Shown here: one piece after another, positions 9,551 through 18,256 of the stretch | Numbering within the stretch: the first letter of the stretch is position 1 | How the letters are laid out: each line of letters opens with the position of its first letter | Made by a program: the position numbers and the translations under genes | Notes under the pieces: generated by a model | Database searches by the model: none | What the model was told of the DNA's origin: nothing | The model's input: only the letters and a program-made list of their open reading frames with translations | Source: an uncultured Clostridia bacterium | Lineage (GTDB): Bacteria; Bacillota; Clostridia; Peptostreptococcales; Anaerovoracaceae | Reading direction: 5' to 3' | DNA length: 38,349 bases | NCBI GenBank assembly: GCA_947426455.1 | Contig: CANEEC010000006.1 | Coordinates: 1 to 38,349 of the forward strand

Positions 9551-9616
9551 AATTCTATAAACCCTGTCAAAAATTGAAAGGAAATTCACCGACTTTCATA
9601 ATGAGAACGCGGCAGC

Positions 9617-10834
9617 TTAACCCTTGTAAACCACGCCGTCCTTCATGACGAAGCAGCAGTTCATCATGCTCTTCATACCGTCCTCGATGGGGTTGCCGTC
9701 AAAGGCGACGATATCGGCCAGCTTGCCCGGTTCGATGGTGCCCAGTTCCTTCTCCCGCTTAATCATCTCGGCGTTCACCTTGGTTGCGGCCTGGAGGCAG
9801 TAAGCGGCGGGGATGCCGGCCTGAACCATGAGCTGGAACTCGAAGGCCTGATCGCCGTGCTTGCTGTAGGGCGTACCGGTGTCGGTACCGAAGGCGATCT
9901 TAACGCCCTTCTTCACCATCGTCTTCAGATGAGCGGCGTGGTTTTCCAGACAGATCTGCGCCTTTTCCACCGCGTAGTCGGGAATGCCGGCGGCCTTGCC
10001 GAATTCCACGATCCGGTAAGCGGCGATGATGGTGGGTACCAGATAGGTGCCGTATTCCACCAGCATATCGATGCCTTCATCATCGATGAGCATGCCGTGT
10101 TCGATGGAGGTGATGCCCGCCCGGATGGCGTTCTTGATACCCTCGGCGCCGTGAGCGTGGGCGGAAGAGGTTCTGCCCCGGAACTTCGCCACCTCGCAGC
10201 AGGCCTTCATCTCTTCAAAGGTCATTTCGCAGGCGCCGGGCTCATCCCCCTTGCTCATAACGCCGCCGGTAGCCATCAGCTTCACCTGGTCGGCGCCGTG
10301 CTTAAACGTGGCGCGGGTGGCGGCTCTTGCAGCGTCGGGACTGTTGCAGATGGCGGCGAACTCACCGCCGGAAACGTCGGGATTGAAGTGGAAGTCGCCG
10401 TGGCCGCCGGTAGAGGAAATGGCGATACCGCTGCACTGCATCCGGGGGCCCACGCAAAGACCCTTCTGAATGGCGTCGCGAAGGGAGATATCCACATAGC
10501 CGAAGTCTCCTTCGCAGCGGATGGTGGTAAATCCGGCCATCAGGTCTCTTTCTACATAACGCATGGCACGATAGGCTACGTCGCCGGTCTTCAGGAAGGG
10601 AAATTCCGCCATGCTGTCGGGTTCGCCGTTCATGCCCACATGGAGATGGCCGTCGATGAGGCCGGGCATAACGAATTTATCGGACAGGTCGATCACCTCA
10701 GCGCCGGCAGTGTCCACGGTATTTGCGGGAACCACCTGACTGATGATGTTATCCTCTACTACAACGGCTACATTTTTCTGTACGTTCTGATCCACAGCAG
10801 AGAAGAAGCTGCCGCATTTGATAATTTTTTTCAT
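9617..10834 (-). CDS. Metal-dependent amidohydrolase (imidazolonepropionase / Xaa-Pro dipeptidase-like)
   Basis: 405 residues from the ATG at 10834, which has AGAAAGGAAG 8 bases upstream; the open frame to 10900 adds an unlikely 22 residues. Metal ligands of the amidohydrolase barrel are visible: HLHVG after PGLID, the Lys in DQVKLMATGG, HAHG, SIEHG, and the Asp in FGTDTGTP. The family hydrolyses cyclic amides or C-terminal dipeptides such as those ending in proline, lysine or arginine, and the substrate cannot be read from sequence. It has no signal peptide, so it is cytoplasmic. It lies 126 bases downstream of a transporter on the same strand, suggesting uptake followed by hydrolysis. Confidence 0.88.
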   Translation of the reverse strand: MKKIIKCGSFFSAVDQNVQKNVAVVVEDNIISQVVPANTVDTAGAEVIDLSDKFVMPGLIDGHLHVGMNGEPDSMAEFPFLKTGDVAYRAMRYVERDLMAGFTTIRCEGDFGYVDISLRDAIQKGLCVGPRMQCSGIAISSTGGHGDFHFNPDVSGGEFAAICNSPDAARAATRATFKHGADQVKLMATGGVMSKGDEPGACEMTFEEMKACCEVAKFRGRTSSAHAHGAEGIKNAIRAGITSIEHGMLIDDEGIDMLVEYGTYLVPTIIAAYRIVEFGKAAGIPDYAVEKAQICLENHAAHLKTMVKKGVKIAFGTDTGTPYSKHGDQAFEFQLMVQAGIPAAYCLQAATKVNAEMIKREKELGTIEPGKLADIVAFDGNPIEDGMKSMMNCCFVMKDGVVYKG

Positions 10835-10960
10835 ATAAATAACTTCCTTTCTATTATATTTATGGTTGATATTCCTTACCGCCGGTAAAGAATGCTCCAT
10901 CTCATTAAAACATTTTTTTAGAATAAGTAATCATTTTTTATAAGCGCAAGGTTCTTCCGA

Positions 10961-12160
10961 TTATGAGAATACCATGGGAACGATGAAGGAGGCAAAGGCT
11001 ACCGAGGCGATGGTCACGGAGGTAAAGCCGCTGACGATCATTTTGGGCATCAGCTTGCCGCGCATGAGCTCGCTGTCCTCGGCCGAAAGTTCCAGAGAGG
11101 CGATGACCTCATCGGTGACGATCTGCGTAGCGGGGTATCCCATGAGGCAGCACACGCCGATGGCTGCAGCCATGGGAGCGGATACCTTCAGCGCTTTCCC
11201 CATCACTATGGAAAAAATTGCGATGCCCGCGGAGCAGATCACCAGCATTCCCACAATGGGCCAGATCATGCTCAGCAGCATGGGAACGTCCACGCTTTTA
11301 AAGTTCCCGGGCAGGATGGAAAACAGAGCCAACAGCAGGAAGTTGAGCGCTCCCGCCTTCGCCAGGATGTTTTTCTCCAAAAAGCCCAGTTCACAGAACA
11401 GAACGCCCATCAACAGGAACATGATGTTCTGATTGATGATCTGGGTGTCGCCGCCGAACTTGGTCAGGTTGGACAGCCATACGGACAGCACGCCTACCAT
11501 CGCCGCCTTGGCAATGAGGAAGGTGTAGCTCTGCATGGACTTGGGCCAGCTCTTGATGACGCGAATGTCCAGCTTTCTGGCCTTCCCAGTCTCTGATGCC
11601 AGAGAAAGTTCTCCGTTATTGAGAATCCGCTTCGCTTCCTTCCTCAGCATGACCGAAGCCACGGGCAGACCGGCAAACATTTGAAACGCGCACAGCAGGG
11701 TAACGTAAGCTGCCAGTTCTCCCCTGCCCAGCTCATTGGCGGCGTCCGAAGCGATGATGGTGGCAATGATACCTCCGGAGATGGGAGCCGAACCCAGGAT
11801 CGCCCACTCCCGGCCAAACAGCATTACACATACCGTAAGCGCCATGACGCCCAGACCTACCAGACCGGCCAGCGCCACTAAGACGGTTTTCCACTCCCGA
11901 AGCAGCTCTTCGATGTTCATGGATGTGCCCATATGAATCAGCAGCAAGGCAATGCCGAAATTGCTGGTGATGAGGGGAAGGCCGGTGCTGTCTACCGCAT
12001 CGGTGGGGATCAACCCGGTCAGATAACCCACCAGAAACAGTCCGCATCCCACGATGATAGCAGAAATGATGGCCTTGGTCTTATTGGCCACCACATCGCC
12101 CAAAGCGAAAAACACCGCAAAAATCATAAAACTAAATAAGGGCGTCCACATTGTTTCCAT
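10961..12160 (-). CDS. Polytopic membrane transporter of unassigned substrate
   Basis: 399 residues with about ten hydrophobic segments, beginning WTPLFSFMIFAVFFALGDVV. The middle contains a glycine-rich conserved-looking stretch, GSAPISGGIIATIIASDAAN, and a similar C-terminal region, MAAAIGVCCLMGYPATQ, consistent with two repeats of a secondary transporter resembling sodium:glutamate-type symporters. I cannot name the family securely. One cytoplasmic loop (about residues 175-205, RKEAKRILNNGELSLASETG) is polar. It is transcribed from the promoter at 12247-12275 and followed by the amidohydrolase gene, which probably processes its substrate. Confidence 0.75.
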   Translation of the reverse strand: METMWTPLFSFMIFAVFFALGDVVANKTKAIISAIIVGCGLFLVGYLTGLIPTDAVDSTGLPLITSNFGIALLLIHMGTSMNIEELLREWKTVLVALAGLVGLGVMALTVCVMLFGREWAILGSAPISGGIIATIIASDAANELGRGELAAYVTLLCAFQMFAGLPVASVMLRKEAKRILNNGELSLASETGKARKLDIRVIKSWPKSMQSYTFLIAKAAMVGVLSVWLSNLTKFGGDTQIINQNIMFLLMGVLFCELGFLEKNILAKAGALNFLLLALFSILPGNFKSVDVPMLLSMIWPIVGMLVICSAGIAIFSIVMGKALKVSAPMAAAIGVCCLMGYPATQIVTDEVIASLELSAEDSELMRGKLMPKMIVSGFTSVTIASVAFASFIVPMVFS

Positions 12161-12198
12161 TTATTATCTCCTCCTTGTATCTACTCTCACTTAGGTGT

Positions 12199-12217
12199 CC
12201 GGCAGGCAAGCTGCCGG
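12199..12217 (-). other. Leader hairpin upstream of the transporter
   Basis: CCGGCAG and CTGCCGG pair perfectly around a 5-base loop inside the 5' leader, between the promoter and the start codon. No T run follows, so it is not a plain terminator; it may stabilise the message or be a protein site. Confidence 0.45.
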
Positions 12218-12246
12218 CCGGGACGTTTTTGATAAAATATGTTCCT

Positions 12247-12275
12247 ACTTTACCATATGGTTTGGACTATGTCAA
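12247..12275 (-). promoter_or_regulatory. Promoter of the transporter/amidohydrolase operon
   Basis: On the minus strand TTGACA (12275-12270), 17 bases, TAAAGT (12252-12247). The -35 is a perfect consensus match. Confidence 0.75.
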
Positions 12276-12306
12276 CAACTATTTTGAATTATTTTTGTGT
12301 TTTTTA

Positions 12307-12322
12307 AACAATTTAAATTGTT
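12307..12322. promoter_or_regulatory. 16-bp perfect palindrome upstream of the transporter promoter
   Basis: AACAATTTAAATTGTT is fully symmetric and centred about 40 bases upstream of the -35, a position typical of an activator site. The surrounding 12276-12424 holds no gene and is very AT-rich; nothing else was recognised there. Confidence 0.5.
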
Positions 12323-12424
12323 GGTTATCGATAAATATTTCACATTATCTTTATTTTTTGTTACAGCTTATTCGGCGCGAGATTGCTATTGGGAAAAACA
12401 ACCCCATTACAGCTCAAAATACGC

Positions 12425-12463
12425 AAAAGGGGCAGTCCCGGTATCCGCCGGAACTGCCCCTTT
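12425..12463. terminator. Terminator after nth
   Basis: AAAGGGGCAGT and ACTGCCCCTTT form a strong stem, with an inner CCGG/CCGG extension around a short loop and a short T run on the minus strand. It lies 22 bases past the nth stop codon. Confidence 0.8.
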
Positions 12464-12484
12464 CTAAATATATCCGTCCGTTTT

Positions 12485-13117
12485 TTATAAATTTTTCTTG
12501 CACAGGTCGTTGACTCCGCACTCCTCACACTTGGGATTTCTGGCGGTGCAGACCTGACGGCCGTGCCAAATCAGAGCGTGGTGCAGATCGCTCCAGTTTT
12601 CTTCAGGAACGGCCTTCATCAACCCCAGCTCCGTCTTCAACACGTCGTTTTCTTTCACAAAACCCATGCGATTAGCCAGACGGAATACGTGGGTATCCAC
12701 GGCGATCCTCTGATGGCCGAAGCCTACGGAAAGCACCACGTTGGCCGTCTTGCGACCCACGCCGGGAAGCTCCACCAGCTTGTCGTAGTCCTCCGGCACT
12801 TCCCCGTCGTACTTCTCCACCAGCATCTGCGCCATTTTAATGAGATTTTTCGACTTAGTCTTGTACATGCCGATCCGCTTGATCAGGCTCTGCAATTCTT
12901 CTTCCGAAATCTGCGCCATCGCTTTAGCGTCGGGGCAGCGCGCAAACAACGCCGGCGTCACCTCATTGACGCTTTTATCGGTGGTCTGTGCCGAAAGCGC
13001 CACAGCCACGATCAGCTGGTACACCGAACCGAAATGCAGCGCGCACTCCGCGTTGGGATACAGCTTCAACAACCGATCCACCAGTGGCTGCACCTCCGCT
13101 TTTTTCAATTTTGCCAT
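12485..13117 (-). CDS. nth: Endonuclease III (DNA glycosylase/AP lyase)
   Basis: 210 residues from the ATG at 13117 (GGGGAAGAG just upstream); a longer start at 13159 adds 14 residues, has AGGAG at a longer spacing, and cannot be excluded. The enzyme removes oxidised pyrimidines and nicks the abasic site. The helix-hairpin-helix ELPGVGRKTANVVLS contains the catalytic Lys, and VDTHVFRLANRMG contains the catalytic Asp. The C-terminal iron-sulfur cluster ligands are intact with the usual C-x6-C-x2-C-x5-C spacing (CTARNPKCEECGVNDLC). It is divergent from the efflux genes. Confidence 0.96.
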   Translation of the reverse strand: MAKLKKAEVQPLVDRLLKLYPNAECALHFGSVYQLIVAVALSAQTTDKSVNEVTPALFARCPDAKAMAQISEEELQSLIKRIGMYKTKSKNLIKMAQMLVEKYDGEVPEDYDKLVELPGVGRKTANVVLSVGFGHQRIAVDTHVFRLANRMGFVKENDVLKTELGLMKAVPEENWSDLHHALIWHGRQVCTARNPKCEECGVNDLCKKNL

Positions 13118-13211
13118 AGTCTCTTCCCCGCTTCCTGACGCCGTTTTGCCGTCATGCAATTTCTTTCTCCTGTATCTTACATGACTTCGACAAATTTCGC
13201 AAGATATAATC

Positions 13212-13225
13212 TGACCCGCGGGTCA
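13212..13225. promoter_or_regulatory. Operator 1 of the RND efflux operon
   Basis: TGACCCGCGGGTCA is a perfect 14-bp palindrome ending 8 bases before the -35. It shares the core GACCmGCGGGTC with operator 2. Confidence 0.7.
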
Positions 13226-13233
13226 ACTTTTTC

Positions 13234-13262
13234 TTGACCGCCGTTTTGTACCGTACTATAAT
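13234..13262 (+). promoter_or_regulatory. Promoter of the RND efflux operon
   Basis: TTGACC (13234-13239), 17 bases, TATAAT (13257-13262), giving a strong sigma-70-type promoter placed between two matching palindromes. Confidence 0.8.
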
Positions 13263-13270
13263 GGAACAGT

Positions 13271-13288
13271 ACCGACCAGCGGGTCGGT
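13271..13288. promoter_or_regulatory. Operator 2 of the RND efflux operon
   Basis: ACCGACC-AGCG-GGTCGGT is an inverted repeat with perfect 7-bp arms starting about 8 bases after the -10, at the expected transcription start. A bound repressor here would block initiation; the TetR gene at the end of the operon is the obvious candidate. Confidence 0.7.
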
Positions 13289-13318
13289 TTTCTGATTGCC
13301 ATAGGAGGATTAGAGTAT

Positions 13319-14401
13319 ATGAAAAAAAGCAAAAAAACCATGATTGCGGTGGTTGCCGTTCTGGTGCTGTTTGCCGCGTTTCGCATCATCAGCGCCAACT
13401 ACAATTCCACCGAAGAAGAGGAAACGTATCGCGTCAATGTACAGACCGGCCAAGTAGCCTATATGGATTTGATTTCCACTTCGCCGCTGACCGGTTCCAT
13501 TCAGGCAGAAAATCAGGTGGTTTTAGCCGCCGCACTGCAGGCGGAGGTCACCGGCGTCTATGTGGAAGTGGGCGATTACGTCGCCGCCGGCGCTACTTTA
13601 GTTACCTTAGATACATCATCCGTCAGCGGAAGCTACGGTCAGGCCTCCGCCGGATATAACATGGCCGTCCAGGGATTGGATACCGCCAAAACCAATTACG
13701 AGCGGATGAAAACCCTGTACGAGGAGGGCGCCATTTCCCAGCAGGCGCTGGAACAGGCGCAGACCGCCTACACTACGGCGCAGGAGCAGGTCAATCAGGC
13801 CAAGGCTGCTTTGGGAAGCGCCGGAAGCGCTGTCGGCTACGGCACCATCACCTCTCCCATCAGCGGCTACGTCACCAGCCTCAACGCGGTGGTGGGGCAG
13901 TTCCCCGGCTCGCCGGTTGCCACTGTCAGCGACACTTCCGCTCTGGAAATCAGTACCAACGTGTCGGAATATCTGGTTGCCGATATCAAGGCGGGAGACG
14001 CTGTGACCGTCACCGTGAAGTCCCTGCCCGACCGTACCTTCACCGGAACCATTAAAACCGTGGCGCCTGCGCCCGGCGTAGGCAGCTTCACCTACCCTGT
14101 CACCATCTCCATCGATCCGGATCAGGAGGGACTGATGGCCGGCATGTTCGCCGAGGTTCACGTTACCTCAAGCCGCAAGGATCACGTTCTGGCCGTTCCC
14201 TCCGACGCTGTTCTGATTAAAAACGGCGAAACCCAGGTGGTCATTTTAAACGACAACATCCCCGAATTCGTTCCGGTGGAAACCGGCCTGGATAACGGCG
14301 AATACGTGGAAATTCTGTCCGGCCTCAGCGAGGGTCAGACCATCGTCACCACGGGACAGCACTACGTGGTTGCCGGTGAAGAAGTCAACGTCGCAGAGTA
14401 A
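13319..14401 (+). CDS. Efflux pump adaptor subunit (HlyD/MFP family)
   Basis: 360 residues. One N-terminal membrane helix (about residues 7-23) anchors it, after which the protein is extracytoplasmic. The biotinyl-lipoyl-like half is VYVEVGDYVAAGATLVTLD, then a coiled-coil hairpin (about residues 105-170) rich in Ala, Gln and Glu, then a beta-barrel (VSEYLVADIKAGDAVTVTV) and a membrane-proximal domain with LAVPSDAVLI. It links the RND pump to the cell exterior. AGGAGG lies 10 bases before the ATG. The pump gene starts 10 bases after the stop. The absence of any outer-membrane channel gene fits a single-membrane cell. Confidence 0.93.
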   Translation: MKKSKKTMIAVVAVLVLFAAFRIISANYNSTEEEETYRVNVQTGQVAYMDLISTSPLTGSIQAENQVVLAAALQAEVTGVYVEVGDYVAAGATLVTLDTSSVSGSYGQASAGYNMAVQGLDTAKTNYERMKTLYEEGAISQQALEQAQTAYTTAQEQVNQAKAALGSAGSAVGYGTITSPISGYVTSLNAVVGQFPGSPVATVSDTSALEISTNVSEYLVADIKAGDAVTVTVKSLPDRTFTGTIKTVAPAPGVGSFTYPVTISIDPDQEGLMAGMFAEVHVTSSRKDHVLAVPSDAVLIKNGETQVVILNDNIPEFVPVETGLDNGEYVEILSGLSEGQTIVTTGQHYVVAGEEVNVAE

Positions 14402-14411
14402 GGAGGCCGCT

Positions 14412-17400
14412 ATGAATTTATCATCCATTTCGGTCAAACGGCCGGTAACGACGATCATGCTGCTTTTGATCGTGGTTCTTTTGGGTCTCACCTCGCTCAT
14501 CGGAATCCCTCTGGATCTGATGCCGGATATGGAAATCCCCGTGGCCATCGTCATGGTTTCCTATCCTAACGCCTCCCCTGAAGAAGTGGAAACCATGATC
14601 ACCCAGCCGGTGGAAAGCGCCCTGGCTTCCGTGGAGGGAATGGACACCATGATGTCCATGACCATGGCGGGAAGTTCCGTGGTGATGATTCAGTTCGACA
14701 TGGATATCGACATGAACTTCGCCACCCTGGATATGCGGGAAAAGGTGGCCATGATCGAAGGGTACCTGCCGGAGAATTCCTCCGACCCCATGATTATGAA
14801 AATGAACATGAATTCCGCTCCCGTCATGCAGGTTTACGTTTCGGGAGATATGTCTTTGGATCAGCTGTACCAGCGGGTAGACGAATCCGTGGTCAATTCC
14901 TTTGAACGGGCTTCCGGCGTTGCCTCTGTCAGCGTCACCGGCGGTCTGGAAACGGAAATCGCCGTCACCTTAGAACAGGAGCGGCTGTTGGGCTACGGCC
15001 TTTCCATGTCCACTCTGAGCCAGATGCTGGCCGCGGAAAACCTGAACCGACCCAGCGGTACCGTGGACAAGGGAAGCACGGAGCTGATCGTCCGCACCAT
15101 CGGCGAATTCGATTCCGTGGAGGACGTACAGCGCTATCCCATCACCCTGGCCACCGGCGAGATCGTCCGTCTGGGCGACATTGCCACCGTTTCCGAACGC
15201 TATCAGGAGCAGGATTCCATCAGCCGCATCGACGGTGACACAGCCATCGGTCTGGCCATCATGAAGCAGTCCTCCTCCAACACGGTGGACGTTTCCAAGG
15301 CCGTCCAAAAGGCCATCCGAACGCTGGAAAAGAACAATCCCGACCTGCATTTCACCGTAGGCTTCGATCAGGCGGACTACATTCAGCAGTCTGTTTCCTC
15401 TGTGGCAAACTCCGCCATCATAGGCGCGCTGCTTGCCATTGTGGTGGTGTTCTTATTCCTGCGGAACCTGGGTTCCACCGCTATCATCGCCATTTCCATT
15501 CCCACGTCCTTCCTGGCCACCTTCGTCCTGATGAAGTATTCGGGAATGACGCTGAACATGCTGACCCTCTGCGGCCTGACGCTGGGCGTCGGTATGCTGG
15601 TGGATAACTCCATCGTGGTTCTGGAAAACATCTACCGCACCAATCAGGGACTGAACCATCCTTACGAAGCAGCCATTTTGGGCAGTAAACAGGTATTTTT
15701 GTCCGTTGTGGCCTCCACCCTGACCAGCATCGTGGTCTACCTGCCCATCGCCATGAGCGGCGGTATGGCCGGCATGGTATTCAAGGATTTCTGCTTTACC
15801 ATTATTTTCGCACTGGTGGCATCCCTTGCCGTATCCATGACCGTCGTTCCCATGCTCTGTTCCAAGATTTTGCGCAGGGATATTTCCACCGACTATATGC
15901 GGGTGGGGACAAAGCGCTACCGCTTCCGTCTGATTCCCAAGTTTACGCGAGCCATTGAAGGTCTCACCCAGTTCTATACGGATGTGATCAAAGCTGCGTT
16001 GCGCAAGCGCCGCCGCACCGTTTTAGCCTGCGGCGCCATTTTCATCATATCTCTTTCTCTGCTTTTGATGGTGGGCGCGGAGCTGATTCCCGCCAGCGAC
16101 GAAGGGATGTTCACCGTTACGGTGGATTCGCCCTACGGCACGTCTTTAGAGGACAGAGACACCGTTTTACAGCCTCTGGAGGAATACCTGCTGACCCTGC
16201 CGGAAACGGAACACGTGTCCGTGGACATTGCATCCTCCTCCTTCCTCGGCGGGCAGACCACTTCTTCTACGCTGTCGGTGGTGTTATGCGATAAAACCCA
16301 GCGCAGCAGAAGTACGGCGGACATCGTAAAACAGGTAAAAAAGGAATTTTCCACCGTGGCGGGCGCCGATATCACCGTGTCCGAATCCTCCATGATGTCC
16401 AGCATGATGGGCGGAAGTGAGATTACCCTGTATCTGTACGGCAGCGAGCTGGATATTCTGGAAACCATCGGCGATGATCTGGCGGCACAGATCAAGCAGA
16501 TCGACGGCATCGCCGACGCGGCCACCGACGTGACCGAGGGAAATCCTGAAATCTGCGTGAAGCTGAACCGCTCGGTTTCCGCCAATTACGGCATTACCGC
16601 CTACCAGCTGGCAAACGCTTTGGAATCCTCCCTGTCGGGCAGCACGGCCACCAAGCTGAAGGTGGACGGCCAGGAAATCGAAATCAATTTGGCTCTGAAC
16701 GATACCTACGGAAAGACCGTAGATAATATGAAGCAGATCATGATTCCCACAGCCAGAGGAACCACCGTTCCCGTGGGCGAAATTGCCGACTTCACTTTCG
16801 GCAACTCTCCCACCGTAATCTACCATCAGGATCAGACCCGCATGATCACGCTGTCCGCCAGCACGGACAGCGGCGACCTGGGCGCGGTTTCTCAAAAAAT
16901 CACAAAACTGCTTGACAGCTATCCCTTCCCCGAAGGCTACTACTACGACAACGGCGGCCAGCAGGAACAGATGGGCGAAGCCTTCGGACAGCTGGGCCTG
17001 GCTCTCATCGTGGCCATCCTCCTGGTCTACATGCTGCTGGCGGCGCAGTTTGAATCCATGGTACTGCCGCTCATCGTCATGATCGCCGTACCTTTCGCTA
17101 TGTCCGGCGCTTTCCTGGCGCTGTTCTTCGCCGGAATGCGGCTTTCCATGATCTCCTTTACCAGTCTGGTCATCCTGATCGGTATCGTGGTAAACAATTC
17201 CATCCTGCTGGTGGAATTCATCAAGATCAATTCGGAAACCATGGGACGCGACGAGGCCATCGTGGAAGCGGGACGCACCCGTCTTCGCCCCATTCTGATG
17301 ACTACGCTTACCACCATTGTGGGTATGATTCCCATGTCTATGGGTCTTGGCGACGGCGGCGAAATTCTGGCTCCCATGGGTGTTTCCATCATGGGCGGTC

Positions 17401-17552
17401 TCATAGGTTCTACCGTAGGCGCACTGATTCTGGTTCCCGTCATGTATGCGGCAAACGACGACAGACGCAGCCGTCGGGAAAAGAAGAAGCAGGAGCACGA
17501 AGAAAAAATTGCCGCTCTGGAACGCCAGTGGGCTGCCGAGGACGGCAGATAA
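14412..17552 (+). CDS. RND-family efflux pump, inner-membrane permease
   Basis: 1046 residues when started at the ATG at 14412, which has AAGGAGG overlapping the adaptor stop region; the open frame from 14370 adds 14 unlikely residues. It has the AcrB/HAE1 layout: helix 1 after SSISVKRPVTTIMLLLIV, a large extracytoplasmic loop, helices 2-6 with the proton-relay region GLTLGVGMLVDNSIVVLENI, a second loop, and helices 8-12 with VNNSILLVEF and RLRPILMTTLTTI. The paired Asp of helix 4 is visible in LVDNS. It exports amphipathic compounds using the proton gradient. Met is abundant in the first loop (TMMSMTMAGSSVVMIQFDMD), but no CusA-type metal motif is certain. Confidence 0.95.
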   Translation: MNLSSISVKRPVTTIMLLLIVVLLGLTSLIGIPLDLMPDMEIPVAIVMVSYPNASPEEVETMITQPVESALASVEGMDTMMSMTMAGSSVVMIQFDMDIDMNFATLDMREKVAMIEGYLPENSSDPMIMKMNMNSAPVMQVYVSGDMSLDQLYQRVDESVVNSFERASGVASVSVTGGLETEIAVTLEQERLLGYGLSMSTLSQMLAAENLNRPSGTVDKGSTELIVRTIGEFDSVEDVQRYPITLATGEIVRLGDIATVSERYQEQDSISRIDGDTAIGLAIMKQSSSNTVDVSKAVQKAIRTLEKNNPDLHFTVGFDQADYIQQSVSSVANSAIIGALLAIVVVFLFLRNLGSTAIIAISIPTSFLATFVLMKYSGMTLNMLTLCGLTLGVGMLVDNSIVVLENIYRTNQGLNHPYEAAILGSKQVFLSVVASTLTSIVVYLPIAMSGGMAGMVFKDFCFTIIFALVASLAVSMTVVPMLCSKILRRDISTDYMRVGTKRYRFRLIPKFTRAIEGLTQFYTDVIKAALRKRRRTVLACGAIFIISLSLLLMVGAELIPASDEGMFTVTVDSPYGTSLEDRDTVLQPLEEYLLTLPETEHVSVDIASSSFLGGQTTSSTLSVVLCDKTQRSRSTADIVKQVKKEFSTVAGADITVSESSMMSSMMGGSEITLYLYGSELDILETIGDDLAAQIKQIDGIADAATDVTEGNPEICVKLNRSVSANYGITAYQLANALESSLSGSTATKLKVDGQEIEINLALNDTYGKTVDNMKQIMIPTARGTTVPVGEIADFTFGNSPTVIYHQDQTRMITLSASTDSGDLGAVSQKITKLLDSYPFPEGYYYDNGGQQEQMGEAFGQLGLALIVAILLVYMLLAAQFESMVLPLIVMIAVPFAMSGAFLALFFAGMRLSMISFTSLVILIGIVVNNSILLVEFIKINSETMGRDEAIVEAGRTRLRPILMTTLTTIVGMIPMSMGLGDGGEILAPMGVSIMGGLIGSTVGALILVPVMYAANDDRRSRREKKKQEHEEKIAALERQWAAEDGR

Positions 17553-17574
17553 TTCCCCTGTGCCGAGGTGTATT

Positions 17575-18234
17575 ATGGATAAAACAAGGAAAGAACGAAC
17601 ACAGAAAAAAAGACAGCTGATTTTGGACGCCGCCCTCTCCGTCTTTCTTCAAAACGGATATGAAAAGACCAAAATCATCGACATCGCCCAAAAGGCGGGC
17701 ATCGGCAAGGGGACGGTCTACGAATACTTCGACAGTAAGGAAACGCTGTTTCAATGCCTGTTAAACAGTTACTGTCAATATTACAAAGAGACGTTGCAGA
17801 CTACCCTGTCCCAAATGGAGGGGCAGTCGCCGCAGGAAAAGCTGATGGCCATCCTCGACATCGAACACAGTCTGCAAAAAAACGTGGGACTAAAGTCCAT
17901 GAGTCCCCTGAAATTTCAAATTGAATTCAGCCATTTCCCCGGTTTGCAGCAGGCAGTTTCTCACATGATCGTATTCAAATTCAACACTCTCCGCGACATT
18001 TTAAGCGACGGTATCGATGCCGGAGAACTGCGGAATATCAACACCGCCCTGGCGGCGGTGATGCTGATGGGCGTGGGCATCATCGCACTGGATATAACGG
18101 ATTCCCACCGGTCAGAGCATTGTCCCTTGGGTACTCTGCCGCCGGATCATCCCATTTCCCTTGAGGATCGGAAGCAATTTACCGACGAAAATCTTGTGGA
18201 CCTGATCATGCACGGCATCTGCGCCCCACGATAA
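17575..18234 (+). CDS. TetR-family regulator, probable repressor of the efflux operon
   Basis: 219 residues from the ATG at 17575 (GAGGTG upstream); the in-frame extension into the pump gene is not credible. Residues about 10-57 are the TetR helix-turn-helix, with AALSVFLQNGYEKTKIIDIA and GIGKGTVYEYFDSKETLF. The C-terminal ligand domain is not assignable to a subfamily. It is the third gene of the operon, 22 bases after the pump. The two palindromes around the operon promoter (13212-13225, 13271-13288) are natural targets for a TetR dimer, which would give autoregulation and drug induction. That link is inference. Confidence 0.9.
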   Translation: MDKTRKERTQKKRQLILDAALSVFLQNGYEKTKIIDIAQKAGIGKGTVYEYFDSKETLFQCLLNSYCQYYKETLQTTLSQMEGQSPQEKLMAILDIEHSLQKNVGLKSMSPLKFQIEFSHFPGLQQAVSHMIVFKFNTLRDILSDGIDAGELRNINTALAAVMLMGVGIIALDITDSHRSEHCPLGTLPPDHPISLEDRKQFTDENLVDLIMHGICAPR

Positions 18235-18256
18235 AACATTCGAAAGGATTTCCTGT

